Assembly (NCBI GenBank): GCA_902780175.1
Contig: CACZEU010000035.1
Span: 1-45,413 of the forward strand
Length of the DNA stretch: 45,413 nt
DNA from: an uncultured Bacteroidia bacterium
Lineage (GTDB): Bacteria; Bacteroidota; Bacteroidia; Bacteroidales; UBA932
Direction: 5' to 3'
A model generated the notes under the pieces. The model saw nothing but the letters and a program-made list of their open reading frames with translations, ran no database searches and had not been told where the DNA came from. This document shows, piece by piece, positions 23,650 through 32,303 of the stretch (positions are counted from its first letter, which is position 1; each line of letters opens with the position of its first letter). The translations under genes were made by a program, and so were the position numbers.

Positions 23650-26600
23650 ATGAAAATCATAAATACAATCAAAGCTGCACTGTTAGCAGTTCTTGCCCTG
23701 GGCGCCGCCAGCTGCACAGAGAAAGAGTTTGCCGAGGTCACCGACCTCGCTCTCGCACGCTGCCTGCAGCCGCAGAACCTTGCCAAACTCGTCAACTCTT
23801 CCGTGGGAGATGAAGTAACCTTCTCCTGGGACGTAAACAAAGACGCCGACGGATACGAACTCATCCTCTACACCGATGAGGAACTGAAGACCAAGGACCT
23901 CACACTCAACGTCCTGCCCAGCGAGGTTCCATACACTATCCGCCTTGTAGCCGACCAAGAGTATTGGTTCACCGTTCAGGCCTACCGCGTTGGGAAAGAC
24001 GGCCTCAAGGACGACGCCACTCTCTCCAATCTGGCTGTCTATGACGGTTCCTTTAAAACATTTGCAGTAAAGGACAACCTGTTCCCCGAGATCGTCGCCC
24101 GCACCGAGACCTCCGTCTCCTTCGTCTGGAGCAAGGACCTCAGCGACTACACCGAGGTCACCGAACTGCGGGCTGCACCCGTAAAGGGCGGCAATACAGT
24201 CAAGAAGACCATCAGCAGCGCTGAAGCCACCGCAGCCGCGGCTACCATCGAAGGACTGGAACCCGCAACCGAGTATCAGTTCACCCTGTTCTACATGAGC
24301 GCATCCCGCGGTGCAATCGATTCCTGGACCAGGTCCGACAAGGGCAACGCCGCAACCATCTCCGACGAGGCCGGTCTCAAGGCCGCACTCCTCGCAGGCG
24401 GCGAATACTACCTCACCCAGGCAGGCGGCCCTTACAATGTGAGCGACGTCAAGCCCGCAGGCAGCATAGTCCTCAAGGGCGAGCAGGCAGGTGACGGCTC
24501 CAAGCCCGTTGTCATCGCCCGCTTCCTCGTCGATGACATGCCCGCCGGAAGCAGCCTCTACTTCGAAAGCGTTACGTTCAACGGAAACGCCGACAAGTCC
24601 CGTCTCGTAGAGCGCAGCGCCGACGTTGCCGTCTCCCTCAGCAGCATCAAGGTCGTCAACTGCGACATCACCAACTACAAGGCAGGTCTCTTCTACGAAG
24701 GTGACAAGGCAGGCAACGCCTTCTCGGTCGACGAAGTCGTCTTCGACGGATGCTCCATATTCGACATCCCCGGCAGCGGCGGCGATGCATTCGACATCAG
24801 GAAGAACGGCCAGGTCGGCTCCGTGGTGTTCAACAACAACACCATCTACGACGGTATGCGTACCCTGTTCCGTATCGACCAGGTCGATGCCAACAAGCTC
24901 GGCAAGGTGGAGTTCACCAACAACACGGTGAAGAACATCTGTACGGTCAACGACAGCAACAACCGCGGCCTCTTCGCATTCTACGTTCCCGTAGAGTTCA
25001 CCCTGAAGAACAACCTCTTCCTCTATGAGGACGGCGGCAAGAAAGACGAAACCGTGGTTGATTACACCCAGCTCGTCCAGGACAACTCCAAGACCGTGGT
25101 TCCCACCATCATTGCATCCGACAACTATGTCTTCGCTCCCGGCAAGGACTTCTTCAAGAGGGTTTCCGCACCCGAAGCAGGATGCACCGTGATGAATGCC
25201 GATCCCTGCTACAATTCCAAGGGCAATTTCTTCCAGCTTGCGGCCGACGACCTCATCGACAAGAAGGTCGGCGCCTCCAAGTGGTGGATCCCTTACGCAG
25301 AGAAGGCTGAAGACCTCACCCAGGGCGTCATCGAGGGCGCACATACCTGGAACCTCCAGAACGCCACCCTCTTCGCCGGTGAAGTCAAGAACAGCCGCGT
25401 ACGCGACAACCTCATGCTCGTCGGTACCGAGGCCACTCCCATCAACGCCGACGGAGGCATCAACTTCCTGTCCGCAGCGCAGCTCAACCGCAAGGGCGTT
25501 CCCACCGAAGGCTTCATTTCCTTCATCGTGAACAAGCCCGGTTCCGTCGACATCCTTCTCGAGGACGGTGCAAAGACCGGCGCAGGCGTAGTCATAGCCC
25601 TTCTCGATGACAACGGTCTCGCAGTCCAGGGCGGTGCAACCGCATCTTCTGCAGGCGTACAGAAAGTCCTCGTCCCCGCTGTTGCAGGCGAGGGCACCGT
25701 CTACATCTATCCCAACGGAGCCGTTTCCGTCACCAAACTCGCATGGAGCGAGGATACCGAGGGTGGAAACAGCGTGCTGGCGACTCCCCGCCTGACCGTC
25801 GAGCCCGTCACCGTCAAGGAAGGCGAAGAGACCGAGGTCACCGTTTCCTGGGAAGCAGTAGCCAACGCCGCCTCCTACGAGCTCAAGTTCAACAAGAGGC
25901 CTGTGGAACTGGAAGAGGGCGCCACGTCCTACACCGTTCCCGCAGAGACCATCGCAGCCCTTGAGGCCGGCCTGTACAACTTCACCATCCAGGCTTTGCC
26001 GGCTGAAAATGACATCTACTACAAGAAGTCTGAAACCGGCACCGCAGCCATCGCAATCCAGCCTCAGGGCGGAGAAGAGGTTGTGGAGAAGAGCCTCGTG
26101 TGGGACTTCACCGAAGAGCACTCCAGCGACCTGAGCGTCAGCGACTCCAAGGTCTATCACTACGATGCAGGCGCCCTCGAGGAAGCATCTTCCTACGCAG
26201 AGGACAACATGTACTTCTCGCCCAACGGAAAGGCTGTCAAGCACACTTCCAAGGCCTGCACCGCCGACGGAAAGACCTACACTCCCATCACCTACGGCGG
26301 AGGCGCTGCATATATGTTCCTCCACACTTCCAGGAGCGGCAAGCTCAAGGTTACCGCCACTGTCGGCAAGTCCGTCCGATGACGTCGACCTCGTCTGCTA
26401 CGATCCCGCCAAGGCAGGCATGGGCGCAGAAACCTATGAATGGGACATCACCAACGAAACCGGTGCCGCCCAGGACATCAGGATCATCAAGCCCAGCGGA
26501 TCCAACTCCCCCTGGATCTTCAAGGTTGAATTCACCTATTCTGAAGGTGCTGCCGAAGGTGTCGAGTACAAGTGGAACTTCACTGCCGAACATGCCACCG

Positions 26601-27040
26601 ACCTGAGCGTCAGCGACTCCAAGACCTACGCCTATGATGCAGGTTCACTGGAAGAAGCATCTTCCTACGCAGAGGGCGGCCTGTACTTCTCGCCCAACGG
26701 GAAGGCGGTCAAGCACACTTCCAAGGCCTGCAACGCCGACGGAGTCACTTACTGGCCCATCACCTACGGCGGAGGCGCTGCATATATGTTCATCCACACA
26801 GCCAAGAGCGGCAAACTCAAAGTAACCGCCACTATAGGCAAGTCCGTCACCGATACGGGCAACTGCAAGCTCGGCGTGAGGACCTCGTCTGCTACGATCC
26901 CGACAAGGCCGGCATGGGTGCAGAGACCTATGAATGGGACATCACCAACGAAGGCGGTGAGGCCCAGGACATCAAGATCATCAAGCCCAGCGGATCCAAC
27001 TCACCCTGGATCTTCGAAGTAGTCTTCTCAGCCAAGTAAT
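23650..27040 (+). CDS. Beta-helix surface lipoprotein (FN3, DUF4957/DUF5123-like) with two C-terminal VWDF modules; frameshifted twice
   Basis: The lipobox is LALGAASC. Two FN3-like domains (about residues 35-240), a right-handed beta-helix (about 250-560; NCDITNYKAGLFY, NNNTIYDGMRTLFRIDQ) as in DUF4957/DUF5123 proteins of Bacteroides pectin loci, another FN3-like domain, then two tandem ~155-aa modules starting VWDFTEEH and KWNFTAEH. The first frame closes at 26382 just after GKSV. The protein continues in frame +2 (DLVCYDPAKAGMGAETYEWD) until about 26880, then returns to the first frame and ends at 27040 (EVVFSAK). Each module copy has an indel at the same place, between GKSV and DLVCYDP. 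It probably binds pectin at the surface. Whether the gap is real or an assembly error in the repeat cannot be told here. Confidence 0.75.
26090..27037 (+). repeat. Tandem repeat of the C-terminal VWDF module
   Basis: Two copies of one module lie 472 bp apart at their first half (GACCTGAGCGTCAGCGACTC at 26128 and 26600) and 494 bp apart at their second half (GACCTCGTCTGCTACGATCC at 26387 and 26881). The 22-bp difference marks unequal deletions between the halves. Neither offset is a multiple of three. Confidence 0.8.
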
Positions 27041-27048
27041 ACCATTTG

Positions 27049-27076
27049 GGGAACCGGGCCCGACCGCCCGGTTCCC
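27049..27076. terminator. GC-rich hairpin after the surface-lipoprotein gene
   Basis: GGGAACCGGGC and GCCCGGTTCCC form an 11-bp stem with a CCGACC loop, 8 nt after the stop. No T-run follows, so it may be a weak terminator or an RNA-stabilising hairpin rather than a full stop. Confidence 0.45.
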
Positions 27077-27088
27077 TCCCAGTTTGAT

Positions 27089-27115
27089 GTCATTTCGAGC
27101 AACGTCGAGAAATCT
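27089..27115 (+). repeat. GTCATTTCGAGnnnnGTCGAGAAAT palindromic repeat, copy A
   Basis: GTCATTTCGAGCAACGTCGAGAAATCT is an imperfect palindrome of the type scattered through many Bacteroidota genomes. Two near-identical copies lie at 28561-28646 and reverse-oriented ones at 28935-29026. This copy directly precedes uxaC. Confidence 0.75.
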
Positions 27116-27130
27116 AAAAACCAATATAAT

Positions 27131-28546
27131 ATGAGCTTTATCAACCCCGACTTCATGCTTCAGACCGAAACGGCGAAGCGCCTGTACCACGAGCATGCCG
27201 AGAACATGCCCATCATCGACTACCACTGCCACCTGGTTCCCCAGCAGATTGCGGAGAACATCCAGTTCCGCGACATCACCCAGCTCTGGCTCGTGGACGG
27301 CCACTACGGCGACCATTATAAATGGCGCGCGATGCGTGCCAACGGCGTGTCCGAGGATTACCTCACCGGCGGCAAATACGACTCCTGGGAGACATTCAAA
27401 AAGTGGGCGGAGACCGTGCCTTACACCATGCGCAATCCCCTCTATCACTGGACCCACCTGGAGCTGAGCCGCGTATTCGGCATCGACAAGCTCCTCTGCC
27501 CCGCCACCGCCCGCGAGATATTCGACGAGTGCAACGCCAAGCTCGCCACCCCCGAGTTCCGCGGCCAGGCGCTCATCCGCAGGTTCGGAGTCGAGGTTGT
27601 ATGCACCACCGACGACCCGGCAGACGACCTCCGCTGGCACAAGATGATTGCGGCCAAGCCCTTCGGCACCAGGGTCATCCCCGCCTGGAGGCCCGACAAG
27701 GCCATGGCCATCGAGGATCCCAAGTCCTACAAGGAGTATCTGGTCAGGCTCGGCGAGGCCGCCGGCAAGGAAATCGACTCCTACGCCGACCTGCAGGAGG
27801 CCCTGAAGATACGTCACGATTACTTCGCCGCCAACGGCTGCAAGCTCTCCGACCACGGTCTGGAGACCTTCTATGCCTCCGACTACAAGGATATCGAAAT
27901 CGAACTTATCTTCAAGAAGGTCCTCATGGGCATCGCCCCCGGTCCCAAGGAACTCGACAAGTTCCGCAGCGCGTTCCTCTATGACCAGGCGGTCATGGAC
28001 GCAGAAGCCGGATGGGCACAGCAGTTCCACGTCGGCGCCATCAGGAACAACAATTCCAAGATGTTCGGCCTCGTGGGTCCCGACACCGGATTCGACGCCA
28101 TCCACGACCTGCCCACCGCAGCCGCAGGCCACAAGTTCCTCGACAGGCTCGCCAGGGAGGACAAACTGGCCAAGACCATACTCTACTGCCTCAATCCCAA
28201 GGACAACGAGGTCATGATGACCATGGCCTACACCTTCAACGACGGCACAGTTCCCGGCAAGATGCAGTTCGGCAGCGGCTGGTGGTTCCTGGATCAGGAA
28301 ATCGGCATGCGCCGCCAGATGGACGCCCTGAGCGTACTCGGCCTCTTCAGCCGCTTCGTCGGAATGCTCACCGACAGCCGCAGCTTCATCAGCTACCCCC
28401 GCCACGAGTACTTCCGCCGCATCCTCTGCGACGTCCTCGGCAAAGACGTCGAGGAAGGCAAGCTCCCCGCCTCCGAGCTCGAAACCATCGGCAAGATGGT
28501 CGAAGACATCAGCTACAACAACGCGAAGAACTATTTCAACTTTTGA
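27131..28546 (+). CDS. uxaC: Glucuronate/galacturonate isomerase (uronate isomerase)
   Basis: A 471-aa protein, against about 470 in E. coli UxaC, and colinear with the family throughout. Visible features are the metal-binding start IDYHCHLVPQQIAENI, WLVDGHYGDHYKWRAMRANGV, VVCTTDDPADDLRWH, and near the end GSGWWFLDQEIGMRRQMDALSVLGLFSRFVGMLTDSRSFISYPRHEYFRR. It converts D-galacturonate to D-tagaturonate (and glucuronate to fructuronate) in the cytosol, the first step of uronate breakdown. The gene is followed by uxaA and uxaB further on, so the whole isomerase route to KDG is encoded in the locus. It lies between two sets of palindromic repeats. Confidence 0.96.
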   Translation: MSFINPDFMLQTETAKRLYHEHAENMPIIDYHCHLVPQQIAENIQFRDITQLWLVDGHYGDHYKWRAMRANGVSEDYLTGGKYDSWETFKKWAETVPYTMRNPLYHWTHLELSRVFGIDKLLCPATAREIFDECNAKLATPEFRGQALIRRFGVEVVCTTDDPADDLRWHKMIAAKPFGTRVIPAWRPDKAMAIEDPKSYKEYLVRLGEAAGKEIDSYADLQEALKIRHDYFAANGCKLSDHGLETFYASDYKDIEIELIFKKVLMGIAPGPKELDKFRSAFLYDQAVMDAEAGWAQQFHVGAIRNNNSKMFGLVGPDTGFDAIHDLPTAAAGHKFLDRLAREDKLAKTILYCLNPKDNEVMMTMAYTFNDGTVPGKMQFGSGWWFLDQEIGMRRQMDALSVLGLFSRFVGMLTDSRSFISYPRHEYFRRILCDVLGKDVEEGKLPASELETIGKMVEDISYNNAKNYFNF

Positions 28547-28560
28547 TTGATACAGCCGTT

Positions 28561-28646
28561 CCTTTGTCATTTCGAGCGTAGTCGAGAAATCCCCTGTAGA
28601 ATGCAGAAACCCTTTGTCATTTCGAGCGTAGTCGAGAAATCCCCTG
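28561..28646 (+). repeat. Two direct copies (36 bp, period 50) of the GTCATTTCGAG palindromic repeat, copies B1/B2
   Basis: 28561-28596 and 28611-28646 are identical over 36 bp (CCTTTGTCATTTCGAGCGTA and on to CCCCTG). They lie directly upstream of the GIY-YIG gene. Reverse-oriented relatives follow that gene, so it is bracketed by inverted copies. Confidence 0.85.
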
Positions 28647-28653
28647 CAAATCA

Positions 28654-28992
28654 ATGTACAACCAATATTACATATACATCTTATCCAACAATCATAACAC
28701 GACCCTGTATATTGGCGTAACCAACAACCTGGAGCGCAGGATTGTTGAGCATAAATCGGGTAACATCTCAGGCTTTACGCAGAAGTATAATTGCACGAAA
28801 TTGGTTTACTATGAAGCGTTTTCTAACATCGAAGAAGCAATTGAAAGAGAGAAGCAATTGAAGAAATGGTCCAGAAGTAAAAAAGACTTTCTCATTGATT
28901 CAGTAAACAAAGACAGAGAAGATTTGTTCGACAAGGAGATTTCTCCATTCGCTATTCGCTCAGTCGAAATGACAATGAAAGGAAGATTCTGA
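28654..28992 (+). CDS. GIY-YIG family endonuclease-like protein (UPF0213 type)
   Basis: A 112-aa single-domain GIY-YIG protein. YYIYILSNNHNTTLYIGVTNNLERRIVEHK gives the Y-I-Y...Y-I-G core with the catalytic Arg (LERRI), and IEEAIEREKQLKKWSRSKK supplies the Glu-containing helix. These small proteins occur in many copies in Bacteroidota, and their function is unproven. The gene is AT-rich next to its GC-rich neighbours, interrupts the uxaC-uxaA order, and is bracketed by inverted palindromic repeats. Its last codons (SVEMTMKGRF) are themselves repeat sequence. This looks like a small mobile or repeat-associated unit rather than part of pectin use. The ATG at 28654 is inferred; no clear ribosome-binding site is seen. 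Confidence 0.85.
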   Translation: MYNQYYIYILSNNHNTTLYIGVTNNLERRIVEHKSGNISGFTQKYNCTKLVYYEAFSNIEEAIEREKQLKKWSRSKKDFLIDSVNKDREDLFDKEISPFAIRSVEMTMKGRF

Positions 28993-29026
28993 CCAACAGT
29001 CGAAATGACAATGAAAGGAAGATTCT
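28935..29026 (-). repeat. Reverse-oriented GTCATTTCGAG repeats, copies C1/C2
   Basis: 28935-28973 is a full repeat in the opposite orientation (GGAGATTTCTCC ... TCGAAATGAC). A 30-bp part (CAGTCGAAATGACAATGAAA and on) occurs twice at 28961-28990 and 28997-29026, period 36. The first copy overlaps the end of the GIY-YIG gene. Confidence 0.75.
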
Positions 29027-29056
29027 AATTCGAGGGAACAAAAGAACAAAGAGGAT

Positions 29057-30574
29057 ATGAAGTATATTAAGATAAACCCCGACGACAACGTAGCCGTAGC
29101 GCTCCAGGACCTTTCCAAGGGTGAGGTCGTGGAAGGCGTAACGCTGAAGTGCGACGTGCCCCGCGGGCACAAGGTGGTGCTGCGCAGCCTCCGCAGCGGC
29201 GACAACGTCATCAAGTACGGCTTCCCCATCGGCCACGTCACCCGCGACGCCGAGGCCGGCACGATGGTGGACCATTCATGCATCAAGACCAACCTCGAAG
29301 GCCTCCTGGAGTACAGTTACTCCCCCCTGGACTACGTCAAAGCAGGGGGTTCCGGGGGGAACGCCCCCCGTCCCCTGGGGGTGCAGGGGGATAAGGATAA
29401 TCCTGGAAGCGCCAGCTTCCGGGGATTCCGCCGCGCCGACGGGCAGGTGGGCATACGCAACCAGATCTGGGTCATCCCCACCGTTGGCTGCGTCAACGGC
29501 ATCTGCGAGGAACTGGTCCGCCGCTTCCGTGCCGAGATTGCCGGCCGTGAGGGCAGCGTCGACGCAGTTGTCGCCTTCCCTCACAATTACGGGTGCTCAC
29601 AGCTTGGTCCCGACCACGAGAACACCCGCACGGTGCTTGCCGACATGGTCCATCATCCCAATGCCGGCGGCGTGCTGGTGGTCAGCCTCGGCTGCGAGAA
29701 CAATCAGCTCGACGCATTCCGCGAACTCGTCGGCCCCGTCGATGAGGCGCGCGTACGTATGTTTGCCACGCAGAAGGTCAAGGACGAGGTCGAATACGGC
29801 CTGCAACAGCTGCGCGAAATCTTCGCCGTGGCTTCGAAGGACGCACGCGAGGATGTCCCCGTGAGCGAACTCAAGTGCGGCGGCTCCGACGGCCTCAGCG
29901 GCATCACCGCCAATCCCCTCCTGGGCGTATTCTCCGACTGGATCGTAGCACAGGGAGGCACCACAGTCCTCACCGAAGTTCCTGAAATGTTCGGCGCGGA
30001 AACGATCCTGATGAACCGCTGCCAGGACGAGGCCACCTTCAACAAAACCGTCAGCCTCATCAACGACTTCAAGGACTACTTCATCAAGCAGGGCATGCCC
30101 GTGTACGAGAACCCCTCGCCCGGCAACAAGGCCGGAGGCATCAGCACACTGGAGGAAAAGAGCCTCGGCTGCACGCAGAAATGCGGCAAGAGCATCGTGC
30201 GCGGCGTACTCAAGTACGGTGAGCGCCTCAGCGTCAAGGGATTGAACCTTCTGAGCGCCCCCGGCAACGACCTCGTGGCCAGCACAGCCCTCGGCGCCAG
30301 CGGCTGCCAGATCGTGCTCTTCACCACCGGCCGCGGCACCCCCTTCGGAAGTTTCGTTCCCACCATGAAGATCAGCACCAATACTCCGTTGTATGAGGCC
30401 AAGCCCTGCTGGATCGACTTCAACGCCGGCGTGCTCGCCCAGGACGAGCCCATGAGCGAGGTGGCTCCCCGCTTCATCGAGGCAGTCCTCGCCGCCGCCA
30501 GCGGAGAGCCCGTGAACAACGAGAAGAACGGCTATCGCGAGATTGCCATATTCAAGAGCGGAGTGACGCTATAG
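29057..30574 (+). CDS. uxaA: Altronate dehydratase, with a palindrome-encoded linker insertion
   Basis: 505 aa, against 495 in E. coli UxaA. It has an N-terminal SAF domain (MKYIKINPDDNVAVALQDL ... GFPIGHV), then the catalytic domain: VGIRNQIWVIPTVGCVNGIC, NYGCSQLG, HPNAGGVLVVSLGCENNQ, ELKCGGSDGLSGITANP, TEVPEMFGAE, ENPSPGNKAGGISTLEEKSLGCTQK and the C-terminal IFKSGVTL. It dehydrates altronate to 2-keto-3-deoxygluconate in the cytosol. The linker between the domains is longer than normal: about 20 residues (AGGSGGNAPRPLGVQG and on) encoded by a G/C-run palindromic segment at 29341-29436. The insertion keeps the frame and lies outside the folded domains. Confidence 0.96.
   Translation: MKYIKINPDDNVAVALQDLSKGEVVEGVTLKCDVPRGHKVVLRSLRSGDNVIKYGFPIGHVTRDAEAGTMVDHSCIKTNLEGLLEYSYSPLDYVKAGGSGGNAPRPLGVQGDKDNPGSASFRGFRRADGQVGIRNQIWVIPTVGCVNGICEELVRRFRAEIAGREGSVDAVVAFPHNYGCSQLGPDHENTRTVLADMVHHPNAGGVLVVSLGCENNQLDAFRELVGPVDEARVRMFATQKVKDEVEYGLQQLREIFAVASKDAREDVPVSELKCGGSDGLSGITANPLLGVFSDWIVAQGGTTVLTEVPEMFGAETILMNRCQDEATFNKTVSLINDFKDYFIKQGMPVYENPSPGNKAGGISTLEEKSLGCTQKCGKSIVRGVLKYGERLSVKGLNLLSAPGNDLVASTALGASGCQIVLFTTGRGTPFGSFVPTMKISTNTPLYEAKPCWIDFNAGVLAQDEPMSEVAPRFIEAVLAAASGEPVNNEKNGYREIAIFKSGVTL
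29341..29436. repeat. G/C-run palindromic insertion in the uxaA interdomain linker
   Basis: The segment contains GTTCCGGGGGGAAC, GGGGGGAACGCCCCCC, CCCCTGGGGG and a later hairpin GGAAGC-GCCA-GCTTCC. The repeated GGGGTGCAGGGGG style is typical of dispersed intergenic palindromes, yet here it is translated. It coincides with residues absent from E. coli UxaA. Confidence 0.65.
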
Positions 30575-30600
30575 AGCAAAAACACAAATCATTATAAATC

Positions 30601-30732
30601 ATGAACAAAAAGTATTACATCGCCCCAGAGGCGGAAAGGCTCGAAGCTGTAAACGCCAGCAGCTTCCTCGTTGACAGCCCCAATGGCGAAATCCCGGAAT
30701 TGACTGACGGCGGTTGGTCTGACATTTGGTAA
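30601..30732 (+). CDS. Small ORF (43 aa) preceding a fimbrillin-like lipoprotein
   Basis: Starts MNKKYYIAPEAERLEAV, has SSFLVDSP in the middle and ends TDGGWSDIW. The opening (basic, aromatic, P-x-x-E) matches the 39-aa ORF at 11895-12014, and the position is the same: just before a lipoprotein with a fimbrillin-like N-terminus, 15 nt away. It follows uxaA by 26 nt, so it is probably cotranscribed. It has no signal peptide or transmembrane segment. I know of no assigned function. Confidence 0.65.
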   Translation: MNKKYYIAPEAERLEAVNASSFLVDSPNGEIPELTDGGWSDIW

Positions 30733-30733
30733 C

Positions 30734-30739
30734 AGGAGG
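30734..30739 (+). promoter_or_regulatory. Consensus Shine-Dalgarno AGGAGG
   Basis: AGGAGG lies 8 nt before the ATG at 30748. Bacteroidota rarely use Shine-Dalgarno sequences, and I saw no other this strong in the window. It fixes the lipoprotein start and may uncouple its translation from the small ORF that ends at 30732. Confidence 0.6.
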
Positions 30740-30747
30740 ACAGAATC

Positions 30748-32298
30748 ATGAAAAAGATATTTGTATATGCAGCATGCGTTCTCGCTGTTCTCTTCACATC
30801 CTGCGAGAAGAAAGCCGCTCCCGAGGCAATCCCCGGAACCATTGAGAAAACCTTTGAAGTTTTTTCTCCCGCAACCAAAACAGAGCTTTCCGGAATGAAT
30901 GTGCTCTGGTCCGAAGGTGACGAAATCAACGTCATTGCCGCCAACTCAGGCAATCAGTACACATTCAAACTCAAAGAAGGCGCTGGAACCAACAACGCAA
31001 AATTCAGTGGCACATTGCTGGCTGATGATGCTGAAGAGACGCAATTCTTTGCAGTATATCCCAACGTAACCATCAGGCCTGCTTCCTTGAGTTCGTCCAA
31101 AATCGAAATAGACGACAGTTTCGGACGCATCAGGGAGGCCGTAAAAGACGGTTTCGATGCCGGTCAAAGCGTAATGACTGCGCAGTTGGAAGAGGGCAAA
31201 TTCAATTTCCGCCATGGTTCGGCGTATTTTAAAGTAAAGATAGAGGCTGATGACATCGACTCCCTGGTATTGAAGTCCAGCAACACCCGCTTCAGCGGCA
31301 GGCCGGTTTATAACATTGATGGGTCCTACAACAATATAGAGAGCGCCAAGGCAGATGTGGTTCTCGCACCGGCTTCCGGGATGCTCGAAAAAGATGCTAC
31401 TTACTATATCCCGGTTTTTTGCAAGAACAGTACCCTCAAAGTCCTCAGTCTTAAGGCATACCATCACAACGGCGTAGTAACTGAACTGTCAACCGAGAAA
31501 AAGGCGTCTGTAAAACTTGCTCTCGGAAGTGTATATGACCTCGGGGCCCCTTACATCTCCACCGCCCCGAAACTGATTCTCAACACGACATCCGTAAACG
31601 GTGTTCCAAGTGATGCCGCCAACAATCTCAAGATCGAGAATGCCTATACCGTCCTCAATGGTGACGACTCCAATATCTATTCCGTCACTTACGACGGCAT
31701 AGTTGTAACATCCGTGAGTATAGACAATGGAACAATCACCTACGGAGTATCCGCCAATACCGGTACAAAGCGCGAAGGCTGGATCGGTCTTTCTCTATCC
31801 GAAGGTGCAGAGCAGCGAATCTCTATCGAGCAACTCGCCGCCGGAGCCTCAGAAAACTACGTTTGGGACTTCAGTTCCGCAGAATGGCAGGCCGAATTTG
31901 CAAAGATGGGCAAAGAGAACCAAGACATCACCAATTGGGATCTCACATACGACGGGCTGACCATCTTCTCGACCGCCAAATCCAAGTACCGCACAACCTT
32001 CTTCCAGTGGGGAGGCAAGGGCAGCACTTCAGACAGATACATGAAATTCACGACCTCATCAGCAGGTACCGTTTCCGTATATGCCTCATTTACCGGAAGT
32101 TCTGCACCAACCTCCAACCCCGATCGCCATGTCAGCCTTGTTGACAGCACCGGCAAGCAGCAGGATGCCGATACTCCGACCGCCACCGCAAATGACGATC
32201 CCGAAAAATTCGATTTCAAGATTGCTGCAGGCGAAGTAAAGGTTTTCTGCTCCGAGAACGCTTTGCGCTTCTACAAGATTGAATTCCATAGCAACTGA
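30748..32298 (+). CDS. Fimbrillin-like surface lipoprotein with a C-terminal VWDFS module
   Basis: A 516-aa protein. The signal ends VLFTSC (Cys about residue 18). Residues ~30-275 are fimbrillin-like: ATKTELSGMNVLWSEGDEINV, FFAVYPN, an FRHGSAYFKVKIEA core, and YYIPVFCKNS. A short BACON-like stretch (about 280-370) follows; the C-terminal ~145 residues open with YVWDFSSAEWQAEFAKMG. That module is clearly homologous to residues ~313-450 of the neighbouring pectate lyase (TVWNFSESAWQAEFAKLG). With no catalytic domain, I infer a pectin-binding helper on the surface, the VWDFS module being the probable carbohydrate-binding part. It lies between two small ORFs, and its base composition is more AT-rich than the enzymes around it. 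Confidence 0.75.
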   Translation: MKKIFVYAACVLAVLFTSCEKKAAPEAIPGTIEKTFEVFSPATKTELSGMNVLWSEGDEINVIAANSGNQYTFKLKEGAGTNNAKFSGTLLADDAEETQFFAVYPNVTIRPASLSSSKIEIDDSFGRIREAVKDGFDAGQSVMTAQLEEGKFNFRHGSAYFKVKIEADDIDSLVLKSSNTRFSGRPVYNIDGSYNNIESAKADVVLAPASGMLEKDATYYIPVFCKNSTLKVLSLKAYHHNGVVTELSTEKKASVKLALGSVYDLGAPYISTAPKLILNTTSVNGVPSDAANNLKIENAYTVLNGDDSNIYSVTYDGIVVTSVSIDNGTITYGVSANTGTKREGWIGLSLSEGAEQRISIEQLAAGASENYVWDFSSAEWQAEFAKMGKENQDITNWDLTYDGLTIFSTAKSKYRTTFFQWGGKGSTSDRYMKFTTSSAGTVSVYASFTGSSAPTSNPDRHVSLVDSTGKQQDADTPTATANDDPEKFDFKIAAGEVKVFCSENALRFYKIEFHSN

Positions 32299-32303
32299 TT
32301 CCA

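Noticed and set aside
23683..26325. 880-aa minus-strand ORF opposite the beta-helix lipoprotein
   Set aside because: High GC at third positions keeps the antisense frame open. The translation is Val/Gly/Asp-rich with no family features.
28561..28646. Possible CRISPR start (two identical 36-bp repeats, period 50)
   Set aside because: Only two direct units with a 14-bp gap, no cas genes, and the sequence is a palindrome family that also occurs singly and inverted nearby.
26981..28654. 557-aa minus-strand ORF opposite uxaC
   Set aside because: It starts in the palindromic repeats and has the composition of an antisense shadow; uxaC is beyond doubt.
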